Source: DATAZK01 sp963731205 (GTDB lineage: Bacteria; Actinomycetota; Actinomycetes; Frankiales; Frankiaceae). From it: DNA of 64,000 nt. The stretch covers positions 620,001 to 684,000 of the forward strand of contig CAVSUJ010000001.1 in NCBI GenBank assembly GCA_963731205.1, in the 5' to 3' direction. The notes below the pieces were generated by a model. It did not search any database. It was not told where the DNA came from and worked only from the letters and a program-made list of their open reading frames with translations. The position numbers and the translations under genes are program-made. Positions 43,663 through 53,338 of the stretch are shown here, in pieces (positions within the stretch are counted from its first letter, which is position 1; each line of letters begins with the position of its first letter).

Positions 43663-44752
43663 TCCGCTGATACTCCCGCAGCAGCCGGCTCTCGAAGCTC
43701 TCCGGGATCCGTTCCGGGTGAGCCTGCTCCGGGTCGGCGGCGCGTCGCAACCCCTCCACGAGTTCCTCGACGTACCAGGAACGAAAGAGCCGGTGTGCCG
43801 GCGGACTCTCCAGGGTGAGCATCTGCTCGTCGCGGCAGTACGCGTCGACCTCGTCGAGCGCGGAGAGGTAGGCCAGGCCCGCCTCGGCCGCAGACAGCGG
43901 CAGGTGCAGCGTCAGTTGGGTACGCGGTTCGCCGCGCTGGGCGGCCCGCAAGGCCTGCTTCTTGATCGACTGCCGGGCCTCGGAGAAGTTGCCGACCACC
44001 CGCTCGATGAGCGCCGTCAGCTTTCGAGGCACGGGACTGGTCGCACCGCCGGCAGCGCCGCTCGCCAGGAGCGCGAACTCGCGGATCAACGAGTCGATGT
44101 GACCCTTCGCCGCAATCAGCAGCTCGGTCGGCACATCACCCAACGTCACCTCGTAGCGGACGGCATCGTCGTCGAAACGCGACAGCTGACCCAGATTCAT
44201 CAGTTCGGTGTCGACGGTGTGGCTGTCATAGGACGCCGGGATCTCGGACGCATCACCGTCCGGTGGCAGCAGGGTGGCCCACACGACCTTGCCCTGACCC
44301 GCCGGCTGCACTCCCCACGAGTCACACAGCGCCTCGACGAGACTCCAGCCGCGTCCGGTCATCACATCGGCACCCGCCCGCACCTTCAGCGGGAGCTCCG
44401 GCGAGCCGTCGCTGACCTCGAGCCGCACCCCCGCGGGGAGGCGGGCAAGCCGGAGCTTGATGGGGGGCTTGGCATGCAAGGCCGCATTGGTCAGCAGCTC
44501 GCTGACGACGAGGCGGGCGTCGTCGCAGAGGTCGGACTGGCCCCAGTCATCCAGCTGGCGCTGCACCAGCCGGCGCGCCTGGGCGACGGATTCGGCGGAG
44601 GAGTCGAAGGCTGCCATGGCCGCGACGACATCGACCGCGTAGCCCTCAGGGTCGAGTTCGTCGCCGAGCTCCGCTGCGGTGCTGTCGTCGAGATCAACGA
44701 CCAATTCGGGATCGAACCTGCCCGCGGCGCGCGCGTCGGAATGATCCTCCAC
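43649..44752 (-). CDS. RsbW-like HATPase domain protein
   Basis: The protein has 367 residues. Residues about 45-165 are an HATPase_c_2 domain: an N-box in ARLVVSELLTNAALHAKPPIKLRL, EVSDGSPELP and TGRGWSLVEALCDSWGV. This is the anti-sigma/serine kinase fold of RsbW and SpoIIAB. The C-terminal 200 residues (GHIDSLIREFALLAS, RKLTALIERVVGNFSEARQSIKKQAL, LSALDEVDAYCRDEQMLTL) are helical and unassigned. No sigma or anti-sigma-antagonist gene is adjacent, so the target is unknown. Confidence 0.75.
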   Translation of the reverse strand: MEDHSDARAAGRFDPELVVDLDDSTAAELGDELDPEGYAVDVVAAMAAFDSSAESVAQARRLVQRQLDDWGQSDLCDDARLVVSELLTNAALHAKPPIKLRLARLPAGVRLEVSDGSPELPLKVRAGADVMTGRGWSLVEALCDSWGVQPAGQGKVVWATLLPPDGDASEIPASYDSHTVDTELMNLGQLSRFDDDAVRYEVTLGDVPTELLIAAKGHIDSLIREFALLASGAAGGATSPVPRKLTALIERVVGNFSEARQSIKKQALRAAQRGEPRTQLTLHLPLSAAEAGLAYLSALDEVDAYCRDEQMLTLESPPAHRLFRSWYVEELVEGLRRAADPEQAHPERIPESFESRLLREYQRISAD

Positions 44753-44895
44753 GCCACCCCCCGACGCTCGGGTTCAACTGCAGTACGGCAGGCGCAAACC
44801 AGCCTGGGTAGGGCAAAGCGTAGCGTCTGCGGGCGGTACGGACGCAGAGGGGCACCTATGACGCGCCGACGCCAAACCCCCGACACATCGGCGAA

Positions 44896-45573
44896 ATGAG
44901 GTCGTCCTGGACATCAAGACTCCGGTCGGCACGGCGCGCCTCACGTGGTTTCCGGCGGGGGCGGCGGCACCTCGGGAAGCCACGGGTCTGCTGCTGCTCG
45001 GCCACGGTGCGGGCGGGGGCATCACTGCCCCCGATCTGCTGAGGATTTCTGGGATCGCCCAGAGCGTCGGGATGGCCGTCGGGCTCGTCGAGCAGCCCTA
45101 CCGTGCGGCCGGCCGCCGCCCACCGTCCCCGGCGCCGCAGCTCGACATGGCCTTCCTCGCCGTCGTCGCGGCGGCCCGTAAAGCCCTTTCCCGTAGGGGA
45201 CTTTCCGGCATTCCGGTCATTCTCGGCGGGCGCAGCAGCGGCGGGCGCGTGGCGTGCCGCACGGCCCGGATCGCCGGCGCGAGCGGCGTGCTGGCACTCG
45301 CGTTTCCGCTGCAGCCGCCGCTTGCGGCGATCCGGGGTCGCGCCGCCCAGCCGGTTACCGGAATTGCTCGCCGCGGGAGTCCCCGTTCTGGTCGTTCAGG
45401 GCGAGCGCGATCCCTTCGGCTCCGACGTCGATCTCGTGCGGGCGCTCGGCCCGGCGGGCTCGGCAAGCGAGGCGGACGTCACCGTCCTCACCGCTCCCGG
45501 GGCAGATCACTCACTCCGCAAGGGAATCGACGCCCTAAAGATCAGCGCTTGGCTGGCGCGGTTCTTACCATGA
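44896..45573 (+). pseudogene. alpha/beta hydrolase (KANL3/Tex30-like), frameshifted
   Basis: Joining frames gives a hydrolase of about 225 residues: LTWFP, LLLLGHGAGGGI, VILGGRSSGGRVACRTA with the nucleophile Ser, VLVVQGERDPFG with the Asp and TAPGADHSLRKG with the His. Two breaks are seen. At the start, ATGAGGTCGTC (44896) appears to lack one G needed to open MEVVLDIKTPVGTARL. Near 45335-45350 the frame changes before SRLPELLAAGVPV. All catalytic parts survive, so read errors are likelier than decay. Confidence 0.7.
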
Positions 45574-45577
45574 GGTC

Positions 45578-46333
45578 ATGCCGCCCCGCGCTCGCGCTCG
45601 AAGCCGTAAAGCCGCTGGACCGACCGCCCTCACCGACGCTGACGTAGCGCTGCTGCGCGAGCGGCTGGAGTTGGGCAAGAAGCCGCGGGTAATGCTGCTC
45701 GTCGATACAGCGCTCGGCGCCGCGGGGACATCTGTCCCGGTCGTGGGATTTGCCGACCCAGCTGTCGGTGAGTTCATCTCGATCCGGCTCCGCGACGACG
45801 TGGTGCCGTTCTCCCCCGCCGAGCTGAGCCTCCCGGTGCGCGGCGCGAAGCCGACCGTCTCAGCCGCGCCGTCGCTGCCCCTCGATCCTCCCGCCGCGCC
45901 GGCCCGGCCGAACCACCCTTCCCAGGGCTACCGCCCGAGCAACGAGCCGGTGGCCACGGGACGTCCGGCTCGACTGGTCGCCGTGCCCGAGCCCGCGGCG
46001 GCCGAGCCCGCCGCTTCCCCGGCGCCCGCTGCTGCGCCCGTGAAAGCGCCCGCCAAGCGCCGCCCGGCCAAGGGCGGCAATCTGAGCGTCACGATGCGCT
46101 TCAGCGGCCAGACGTGGACCTACGAAAGCACCCGCGGTGGCAAGCGTTCGGCCGGGAAGCCGCTCAGCCTCGCCGCGGTGCGCGCATTCGCCGATCGGCT
46201 GGATGACCCGTCGCTGCGCCGCGATCTGCTCGGCGCCATCGACGTGTGCCGCCAGCAGGTGCTGACGCGCGCCGAGACGCTGCGCGCCGAACTCGAACGG
46301 GTCGAGGTCGAGCTGGCCGAGCTCGAGGAGTAG
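45578..46333 (+). CDS. Ala/Pro-rich protein of unknown function (possibly DUF6319-like)
   Basis: The protein has 251 residues. An N-terminal domain (TDADVALLRERLELGKKPRVMLLVDTALG, SIRLRDDVVPFSPAELSL) is joined by a long Ala/Pro linker (about 95-165) to a C-terminal domain (LSVTMRFSGQTWTYESTRGGKRSAGKPLSLAAVRAFADRL) and an acidic helix. The layout resembles DUF6319 proteins of actinomycetes, from memory only. No catalytic motif is visible. It begins four bases after the hydrolase stop, so they are probably co-transcribed. Confidence 0.6.
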   Translation: MPPRARARSRKAAGPTALTDADVALLRERLELGKKPRVMLLVDTALGAAGTSVPVVGFADPAVGEFISIRLRDDVVPFSPAELSLPVRGAKPTVSAAPSLPLDPPAAPARPNHPSQGYRPSNEPVATGRPARLVAVPEPAAAEPAASPAPAAAPVKAPAKRRPAKGGNLSVTMRFSGQTWTYESTRGGKRSAGKPLSLAAVRAFADRLDDPSLRRDLLGAIDVCRQQVLTRAETLRAELERVEVELAELEE

Positions 46334-46342
46334 GCGTACGGG

Positions 46343-47458
46343 TCAGCCGGCGGCGATCAGCTCACCGAGGCGGGTGAGCTGGCGGGTGCCACTTCCGAGC
46401 ATCAGCTCGAGGTGCTTGGCCCAGATGTAGTAGCGGTGCAGCGGGTAGTCGCGGTCGACACCCATGCCGCCGTGAAGGTGCTGAGCAGCTCGCGCAACCC
46501 GCTGGCCGGCCTCGGCCGCGAAGTACTTGGCGACGGCGACCTCACGCTCGGCCGGCAGCTCCTGCGCCAGCAGCCAGGCGGCCTGCAGAGCGGTGAGCCG
46601 AATGCCCTGGGAGTCGATGAAGGCGTCGGCCGCCCGCTGCCCGACAGCCTGGAACAGGGCGATCGGGTGGCCGAACTGCTCGCGGGTCTTGGTGTACTCA
46701 GCGGTCAGCTTCACGGCGGACGCGGAGACACCGACCATTGCCGAACACGTGGCGGCCGTGGCGACGGAGACCAGGAAGCCGAGGGCGCTGCCGTCAGCCG
46801 GGCCGACGAGAGCGTCTTCACCGACCCGCACGCCCGACAGCGTCAGCGTGGACTCCAGGTCGTACGTGATCGCCTCCTGGCGCGACCGGCTCAAGCCGGC
46901 AGCATCAGCCGGCACCAGGAAGACCGCGCCATCGGTCCCACCGGACAGGGTCGCGGAGACCAGGAAGTAGTCGGCGTAAAGCCCGGCGGGCACACATGTC
47001 TTCTCACCGTCGAGCACCCACTCGGCGCCATCACGTCGCGCCGAGGTGACGGGTGCCAGCGGGTCACCCAGCGGCTCGATGAGCGCGAGGGTCACCAGCT
47101 TGGTGCCGGCGGCCACCTCTTCCAAAAGGCTTGCAACAGCAGGGGTTTCGGCGCTGTAGCGGCTCAGCACGACCGTCGCCGGGAACAGCGAGATCAGCGG
47201 GACCGGAGCGACGGTGCGTCCGACCTGCTCGAGGATCTGCGACGCCTCGAGCACCCCGAACCCAAGGCCGCCGGCGGATTCCGGGATGGCGACGCCGAGC
47301 AGCCCAGCCTCAGCGAGAGCCGCCCACAGTTTGCGGTCGAAGCCGGGCTCCTCGCTGGCCTCGATCTCGCGCAGCCGCTCCTGCGTGACGACGTCGTCGA
47401 AGAGGCGGGCGGCCAGGTCGCGAAGCTCGACCTGCTCGTCGGTGAAGGCGAAATCCAC
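46343..47458 (-). CDS. acyl-CoA dehydrogenase, smaller subunit type
   Basis: The protein has 371 residues. The fold is clear (MDFAFTDEQVELRDLAARLFDDVV, LGVAIPESAGGLGFGVLEASQILEQVGR, YTKTREQFGHPIALFQAVGQRAADAFI, AAQHLHGGMGVDRDYPLHRYYIWAKHLELMLG). It probably pairs with the 390-residue homologue encoded 56 bases upstream. In mycobacteria such adjacent FadE genes form alpha2beta2 enzymes. It oxidises an acyl-CoA at the alpha-beta bond using FAD. The substrate is unknown. Confidence 0.87.
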   Translation of the reverse strand: MDFAFTDEQVELRDLAARLFDDVVTQERLREIEASEEPGFDRKLWAALAEAGLLGVAIPESAGGLGFGVLEASQILEQVGRTVAPVPLISLFPATVVLSRYSAETPAVASLLEEVAAGTKLVTLALIEPLGDPLAPVTSARRDGAEWVLDGEKTCVPAGLYADYFLVSATLSGGTDGAVFLVPADAAGLSRSRQEAITYDLESTLTLSGVRVGEDALVGPADGSALGFLVSVATAATCSAMVGVSASAVKLTAEYTKTREQFGHPIALFQAVGQRAADAFIDSQGIRLTALQAAWLLAQELPAEREVAVAKYFAAEAGQRVARAAQHLHGGMGVDRDYPLHRYYIWAKHLELMLGSGTRQLTRLGELIAAG

Positions 47459-47514
47459 GGTGATGTCTCCAGAAAGTCAGCAGCAGAAGGGCACGAAGGG
47501 GTGGTGCGCGTTGC

Positions 47515-48687
47515 TCAGCGCTTGGCCATCGGCATGCCGAGGCCGAACGCGGCGATGAGGTCGCGCTGGACCTCGTTGACCCCGCCGCCGAACGTCAGGA
47601 TGACGACGCCGCGGTACATGGACTCGAGCCGGCTGGCGAGCACCGCGCCCGGCGAACCCTCCTTCAGATAGGCGGGCTCACCGACGATCTCCATCAGCAG
47701 GCGTACCGAGTCGAGGTAGTGCTCGGTGCCGAAAACCTTCGTGGTGCTGGCATCGGCGACGTCGAGGATGTCCTGCGTCGCCTGCCAGGCGACCTTCCAG
47801 TTGATCAGGCGCAGGAACTCGAAGCCCGCGTACGCCTTCGCCAGGTTGGTCTGCACCCAGGGCTGGTCGATGACGCGGCGGCCGTCGGGCAGCAGCGTCT
47901 CCTTGGCCCACTTGATGACCTCGTTCAGCGACTTGTCGCCCATGCCGGGGCTGCACAGCGAGACGCGCTCGGTGTTGAGCTGGCCGGTGATCAGCTTCCA
48001 GCCGTTGTTCTCGCCGCCGATGAGCATGTCGGCCGAGACGCGCACATCGTCGTAGTGGACGGCGTAGATCAGGCTCTCGCCGACCAGCCGGAGCGGCGTC
48101 ATGCTGATGCCAGGGGTGTCGAGCGGAACGCAGATGATCGACAGGCCGCGGTGCTTCTTCGCGTCAGGATCGGTGCGGACGGCGAGCCAGCAGTAGTCGG
48201 ACGTCGCGGCAAGGCTCGTCCAGAGCTTGTTGCCGTTGATGACGTACTCGTCGCCGTCGCGGACCGCGCGGGTACGCAGATTGGCGAGGTCGGTGCCGGC
48301 GCCTGGCTCGCTGTAGCCGATGGCGAAGTGGATGTCGCCGGCGAGGATCTTCGGCAGGAAGAACTCTTTCTGCTTGTCGTTGCCCCAGTGCATGATCGTC
48401 GGGCCGACGGTGTTGACGGTCAGCATCGGGATCGGGGCACCGGCGCGCATCGTCTCGTCGAAGAAGATGAACTGCTCGATGGCGCTCTTGCCCTGGCCGC
48501 CGTACTCCTTCGGCCAGCCGATGCCGAGCCACCCGTCCGCCGCCATCTGCTTGACGACGCGGCGCATCACGGGACCTTGGCTGTCCTCGTGCAGCGCCGC
48601 CTGAGTCTCTGGGTCGAGCAGGTTCGCGTAGTACTCGCGCAGCTCGCGCCGCATCGCCTCTTGCTCGTCCGTGTAAGCCAGCCGCAT
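47515..48687 (-). CDS. acyl-CoA dehydrogenase, larger subunit type
   Basis: The protein has 390 residues. FAD-binding and substrate motifs are present: FAIGYSEPGAGTDLANLRTRAVRDGDEYVINGNKLWTS in the middle beta domain, DDVRVSADMLIGGENNGWKLITGQLN, and the C-terminal RLESMYRGVVILTFGGGVNEVQRDLIA. The ending GLGMPMAKR is like mycobacterial FadE partners. It precedes the smaller dehydrogenase gene in one unit. Confidence 0.88.
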   Translation of the reverse strand: MRLAYTDEQEAMRRELREYYANLLDPETQAALHEDSQGPVMRRVVKQMAADGWLGIGWPKEYGGQGKSAIEQFIFFDETMRAGAPIPMLTVNTVGPTIMHWGNDKQKEFFLPKILAGDIHFAIGYSEPGAGTDLANLRTRAVRDGDEYVINGNKLWTSLAATSDYCWLAVRTDPDAKKHRGLSIICVPLDTPGISMTPLRLVGESLIYAVHYDDVRVSADMLIGGENNGWKLITGQLNTERVSLCSPGMGDKSLNEVIKWAKETLLPDGRRVIDQPWVQTNLAKAYAGFEFLRLINWKVAWQATQDILDVADASTTKVFGTEHYLDSVRLLMEIVGEPAYLKEGSPGAVLASRLESMYRGVVILTFGGGVNEVQRDLIAAFGLGMPMAKR

Positions 48688-48754
48688 AAACGCATTGTTA
48701 CCTGACGGCCCGAAGCAATGTCAGGCCGGTCGGAAATTGGCTGCTCGCAGCCGC

Positions 48755-49894
48755 CTACTCGGCCGACCAGACGTCGGCGAACGTCAGGAATCCCGAGGGA
48801 TCGTGACGGCCGAAGCTGCCGTGCTCGAAGACCCCGTAGCCCTTGACCTTGATGCCGTCCGAGCCGGTGAAGGTCGCGACGGCGACGTGATCGAGCACCC
48901 CGAATGGGATGCGCGCGGCCAGCTCCGGGTCGTCGTAATCGAATTCGAGCGACTCCACCCAGCCCGCACCCTTCCAGCTGCCGTGCGACCACGTCGGGTC
49001 GCCTCCGTAGCCGGCGCCGACGTGCAACGGGATGTAGCCCAGCGTCTTCAGCTCGACCTTCACCGGCCGCTGCCCGCGCTGCATCAGGTGCAACACCGCC
49101 GATTCGGGATGTCGGGTGCCCGGCCGGTAGTGGATCTCGACATCCGGCCAGCCGAGTTGCTCAGGCGCGCGGCCGGTCGACGCGGGCCAGATGCGTACCG
49201 CCTCGTTGAGGATGCGGGTGCCGTCGGGAAGCTCCTGGACGATCACGAAGATGGTGAAGTCGGTGAAGCGCAGCGGTGCCCAGATGTGCCAGTGACCCTC
49301 GCCGGCGTTGATCGGAGCGGTGGGCGCGTCGCGCGGCAGCGATTCCCCCACCGGCCGCACGCCCCAGGATCGGTCCCGCGCGCCGACCCAGTCGTCGGCG
49401 TCGACCCGAATCTCCTCGCCGTCGACCTGGATCCTCCCCGACCAGTCGCCGGTCTGAATGAAGCGCTGCGCGTTGAGGATCGTCTGGGCGCCGGTGCGGA
49501 TGACGTGGCGCGGCTCGTCGTGTGCCGGCGCCGACGCCCGGAACGTCAGGTCGCACGCGAGCCCCTGGCCGGTGTCCTCACAGACCAGCCGGAGCGTTTC
49601 CAGTGGCTTGACGACCTCGACGCGGATCGGGCCGACCGCCTGGGTCATCCGGTCATCCCCCAGCGCGTCAGAAGCCCGCACGACCACTTGGCGGCTGCCG
49701 ACCCGAAGGGTCACGAATGCATCGATGACACCGAGATGCGGATAGACCCCGAGCCCGGCGATCAGCTGGCGCTGGCCGTCGCGCTGATAGCAGTGCAGGA
49801 TGCAGCGGTCGTAGACATTGCGGTCGCTCGTGGCGAAGTACGCCATCGACAGCGGCGCCTGATGGATCGGGAATTCGTCGAGGGGGACGACCAC
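48755..49894 (-). CDS. CrtC/AttH-lipocalin-like protein of unknown function
   Basis: The protein has 379 residues. GTG 49894 starts protein-like sequence (VVVPLDEFPIHQAPLSMAYFATSDRNVYDR); a longer frame to 50044 is not protein-like. The RDRSWGVRPVG block, with IWAPLRFTDFTIFVIVQELPDG, recalls the two-domain lipocalin-like DUF7064/DUF7065 or AttH proteins of actinomycetes. Enzymatic role is not established. It is 67 bases upstream of the acyl-CoA dehydrogenase genes on the same strand, so a lipid-related role is possible. Confidence 0.6.
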   Translation of the reverse strand: MVVPLDEFPIHQAPLSMAYFATSDRNVYDRCILHCYQRDGQRQLIAGLGVYPHLGVIDAFVTLRVGSRQVVVRASDALGDDRMTQAVGPIRVEVVKPLETLRLVCEDTGQGLACDLTFRASAPAHDEPRHVIRTGAQTILNAQRFIQTGDWSGRIQVDGEEIRVDADDWVGARDRSWGVRPVGESLPRDAPTAPINAGEGHWHIWAPLRFTDFTIFVIVQELPDGTRILNEAVRIWPASTGRAPEQLGWPDVEIHYRPGTRHPESAVLHLMQRGQRPVKVELKTLGYIPLHVGAGYGGDPTWSHGSWKGAGWVESLEFDYDDPELAARIPFGVLDHVAVATFTGSDGIKVKGYGVFEHGSFGRHDPSGFLTFADVWSAE

Positions 49895-49976
49895 GGGCGC
49901 AGCGTACGCGGGGCATCCGTGACCCACCCGAGAGCAGACGTTTGCTGGTGGCGGTGCCGTAGGGAAGGCTGAGCCC

Positions 49977-50897
49977 ATGCCGCACTGGACGATCACCCGT
50001 ATGGGCCCCCTCGACACCAAGACGGCGGTGGTGACCGGTGCCAACAGCGGCCTCGGCTATCAGACCTCTCGCCAGCTCGCCGCCCACGGTGCGCACGTGA
50101 TCATGGCTTGCCGCGACGGGGAGCGCGGTAGGCAGGCGCTGGAGCGGCTGCGCGCCGATGTCCCGGACGCCAAAGCCGAGGTGCGTTCGCTCGATCTGGC
50201 CGACCTCTCATCGGTGCAGGCTTTCGCTGAAGGGCTCGAGGGCCCACTGCATCTGCTCGTCAACAACGCGGGCGTGATGGCGCTACCCCCACGCGTCACC
50301 GTCGACGGTTTCGAGATGCAGTTCGGGACGAACCACCTCGGCCACTTCGCCCTCACCGGCCGCGTGATGCCCGCGCTGAAGGCCGCCCCCGCGGCCCGCG
50401 TCGTGACCGTCAGCAGCGAGATGCACCGCATCGGGCGTATCAACTTCGACGATCTGCAAAGCGTGCGGCGCTACCAGAAGTGGTCCGCGTACGGCCAGTC
50501 AAAGCTCGCCAACCTGTTGTTCGCCGGCGAGCTCAGCCGGCGCGCCGCCAAGGCCGGGCTCGATCTGCGCAGTTTCGCGGCGCATCCCGGCTATGCCACC
50601 ACCAACCTGCAGACCACCGGCCCGAAGATGGGCGGCAGCAAGCTCGGTGAGAGGTTCGCCTCGCTCGGCAACGCGATCTTCGGTCAGTCCGACGAGAACG
50701 GCGCGCTCCCGTTGCTGTACGCGTTGAGCGAGCCGTCCGCCCAAAGCGGCGAATACATCGGCCCGGACGGCCTCTTCCACATGCGCGGCAAGGGCGCCAA
50801 ACCCGGCAAGCCGATGAAGAAGGCGCTGGATCAGGCGACCGCCTCCCGGCTCTGGGACGTCTCCGAGGAGCTGACGGGCGTCACGTACGCCTTCTAG
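49977..50897 (+). CDS. short-chain dehydrogenase/reductase
   Basis: The protein has 306 residues, with AGGGAAGG upstream of ATG 49977. The NAD(P)-binding TGANSGLG, the NNAGVM block, catalytic Ser in VVTVSSEMHR and the Tyr/Lys pair in SAYGQSKLANLLFA are intact. It is closest to the retinol dehydrogenase/protochlorophyllide reductase-like group of SDRs. The substrate is unknown. It is divergent from the lipocalin-like gene by 82 bases and followed by a palindromic repeat. Confidence 0.87.
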   Translation: MPHWTITRMGPLDTKTAVVTGANSGLGYQTSRQLAAHGAHVIMACRDGERGRQALERLRADVPDAKAEVRSLDLADLSSVQAFAEGLEGPLHLLVNNAGVMALPPRVTVDGFEMQFGTNHLGHFALTGRVMPALKAAPAARVVTVSSEMHRIGRINFDDLQSVRRYQKWSAYGQSKLANLLFAGELSRRAAKAGLDLRSFAAHPGYATTNLQTTGPKMGGSKLGERFASLGNAIFGQSDENGALPLLYALSEPSAQSGEYIGPDGLFHMRGKGAKPGKPMKKALDQATASRLWDVSEELTGVTYAF

Positions 50898-50928
50898 GTC
50901 GCGCCGCCTGCGCCCGACCCACCCCCTC

Positions 50929-51063
50929 GTTACCTGGCGCCACCAAATCGCTGTGCCCCAGCACCCGGAAATGGTGGCGCCAGGTTCTGCGGGGCACCAG
51001 TTACCTCCAGCGCCACCAAATGCGGGGGTCCTAGCACCCTTATTTGCTGGCGCCACCAAATAA
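50929..51063. repeat. palindromic intergenic repeat, family 1, locus B
   Basis: ACCTGGCGCCACCA (50932-50945) and its exact reverse complement (50972-50985) form a 14-bp inverted repeat. GCGCCACCAAAT recurs twice more downstream, near 51030 and 51050. The element shares GTTACCTGGCGCCA and CAGCACCCGGA-type words with locus A at 6562. It fills most of the 229-base gap between the SDR and thioesterase ends and may also act as a bidirectional terminator. Confidence 0.6.
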
Positions 51064-51126
51064 GGCGGGGAGGCGGCGCGGCGGGGCGGCGGGGCGCCGG
51101 GGCGCCCGGGTGGCCATGAAGGCGGA

Positions 51127-52023
51127 TCAGGAAGGCCGGTCCGCGTCGGCCTGACGCGTCAACCGGCGCAGCCTCGCCGACTGGCCCGCGACGGCGAGCA
51201 GCCGGCCACCCTCGTCGTACATGCGGGCCGATATCTGCGCGACCCGGCCGACGACCGCCTCGACCGTGATGTCCATCAGCACCCAGCCGCTGGCGTCAGG
51301 GTCGGGCAGGCGCGCGGCGCGGATGCTGTTGTCGAGACTGGTACCGAATGTCGGCCGGCCGATCGCCTCGCTGATCCCACTCGGCGCAAGGTCGGCCAGC
51401 ACCGCCAAGGCGCCGACATCATGCGCGACGTCACGGCCACCTTCGGTTCCGCCGTGACGCAGCCGCATCCAGAGCATCGTTCGCCCGCTGCCGGGCTGAC
51501 CGAGCGGATCGGGCAGGGCCATTCCGGGAGGCGTGCGCTGCTCGATGTTTCGCAGGATCCCGCCGCCCCACGGCGCCGGCATGGAGCGCAGTGGACACTC
51601 GAGCGGCGGCGCGATCTCAGGCGCCTCGGAGAACTGCAGATCGTTGGGACCGTCGCCCCCGAACGTCCCGATCGCCAGCAGGACCAGCTGCCCGTCGACG
51701 GTGCCGCGCCCGCTCGCCTGCGTGAGGGCGATGCCCTGCCCGCCGAGATCGATGTCCATCTGCAACCGGCCGCCGGAGCGGATCGGCGCCAGGTACTGCA
51801 CCGTCGCCCAGACGCAGCGCCGCTCGACCGCGAGTTCGGCGGCCGCGACGAACGCCGACAGTCCGACCCCGCCCCACAGCGTCCCGGCGGAGTTCAGCAG
51901 GTCGTCCGTCAGCGGCATCGCGTAACGCATCGGATCGCCGGGATCGACGCGCAGGCCGAGGAAATCGGCGACGCTCACCGCGCCGTCGCCGGCCGAGCCA
52001 ACCTCCGTTCCCATGCCGCCCAT
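51127..52023 (-). CDS. double-hotdog acyl-CoA thioesterase family protein
   Basis: The protein has 298 residues. Two hotdog-like halves are seen: the first with YAMPLTDDLLNSAGTLWGGVGLSAFVAAAELAVERRCVWATVQYLAPIRSG, the second with DVGALAVLADLAPSGISEAIG, FGTSLDNSIRAARL and VEAVVGRVAQISARMYDEGGRLLAV. This is the TesB-like acyl-CoA thioesterase layout found in mycobacteria-like genomes. It should hydrolyse an acyl-CoA. It is divergent from kynureninase by 29 bases. Confidence 0.78.
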   Translation of the reverse strand: MGGMGTEVGSAGDGAVSVADFLGLRVDPGDPMRYAMPLTDDLLNSAGTLWGGVGLSAFVAAAELAVERRCVWATVQYLAPIRSGGRLQMDIDLGGQGIALTQASGRGTVDGQLVLLAIGTFGGDGPNDLQFSEAPEIAPPLECPLRSMPAPWGGGILRNIEQRTPPGMALPDPLGQPGSGRTMLWMRLRHGGTEGGRDVAHDVGALAVLADLAPSGISEAIGRPTFGTSLDNSIRAARLPDPDASGWVLMDITVEAVVGRVAQISARMYDEGGRLLAVAGQSARLRRLTRQADADRPS

Positions 52024-52052
52024 GCTGCCAGTTCCGCGTAGCGTCGCGGCTC

Positions 52053-53310
52053 GTGCCGATGGACCGCGACGCCGCCCTCGCGCTCGACGACGCCGACCCG
52101 CTGGCGCCGATGCGCACCCGGTTCGTGATCGCCGATCCCGGCCTGATCTATCTGGATGGCAATTCGCTCGGCCGGCTGCCGGCCGCTACGGGGGTCGCGC
52201 TGGGCGAGGCCGTCAGCAGGCAGTGGGGCGAGCAGTTGGTACGCGCGTGGCCCGACTGGATCGACGAGCCCACCCGGGTGGGTGACGTCCTTGCCGCCGG
52301 GGTGCTCGGCGCCGAAGCCCGGCGAGGTGCTGATCGGCGACTCCACCACCGTCAACCTGTTCAAGCTGGGCGCAGCCGCCGCGTCAGCGGCCCGCGAGAC
52401 CGACCCGCGGCGCACCGTCATCGTCACCAACGAGACCAACTTCCCGACCGACCGCTACGTACTCGGCGGCGTGGCCGAGCTGCTCGGGATGACCTTGCGG
52501 CTCATCGCCGCGGATGAGCTCGATCTGGCCCTCGGCGAAGACACTGCGCTGCTCTGCCTCTCGCACGTCGAGTACGACACCGGCGAGCGGCGAGACATCG
52601 CCGCGATCACCGAAAACGCCCGCAGACACGGGGTTCGGGTGCTCTGGGACCTCTCCCATTCCGCCGGCAGCGTGCCCGTGCAACTCGCGTCTGCACAGGC
52701 CGAACTGGCCGTCGGCTGCACCTACAAGTACCTGAACGCCGGCCCCGGAGCGCCGGCCTACCTCTACGTCCGTCGCGACCTGCAGCCGCTCCTGCAGACG
52801 CCGATCAAAGGCTGGTTCGGTCAGCAGGACCAGTTCGGCATGGCGCGCGATTACGTTCCCGCTGAAGGGATCCGCCGGTTCGCCGCCGGCACGCCCCCGA
52901 TCCTCGGCCTCCCGCTCGTCGAGCGTGGCGCCACTCTCATTGCCGAGGCCGGCATCGAACGGCTCGCTTCCAAGAGCGTCACCCTCACCTCGATGATCAT
53001 CGAGCTGGCGGACGCCTGGCTCGCGCCGCTCGGCTTCCGCGTCGCGACGCCTCGCGACCCGAACAGGCGCGGCGCCCACATCAGCCTGACCCATGCGTCA
53101 GCGCTGCAGATCTGCCGTGCCCTCATCGAGGAGGCCGGCGTCGTCCCGGACTACCGGGCAGGCGGCGACGGGGACGGGCTCATCCGGCTCGGACCGGCGC
53201 CGCTCTACACGCGGCATGTCGATGTCTGGGACGCGATGGCCCGGCTACGCGATCTCGTCGACACCGGCGGCCACCAGAAGTTCAGCGGTGAAGCAGGCCG
53301 GGTGACCTGA
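52053..53310 (+). pseudogene. kynU: kynureninase, one frameshift
   Basis: The N-terminal frame from GTG 52053 reads LAPMRTRFVIADPGLIYLDGNSLGRLP, the kynureninase opening. It breaks near 52310 (GCGCCGAAG), where removal of one base joins to KPGEVLIGDSTTVNLFKL in the other frame. The rest is intact to 53310: LSHVEYDTGERRDI, VLWDLSHSAGSVP and the PLP lysine in CTYKYLNAGPGAPAYLYV, ending HISLTHASALQICRAL and YTRHVDVWDAMARL. Kynureninase splits kynurenine to anthranilate and alanine. No other kynurenine-pathway gene is in the window. The full product would be about 415 residues. Confidence 0.85.
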
Positions 53311-53338
53311 CCGCGCATGCCTCAGCCAAGATGGGGTC

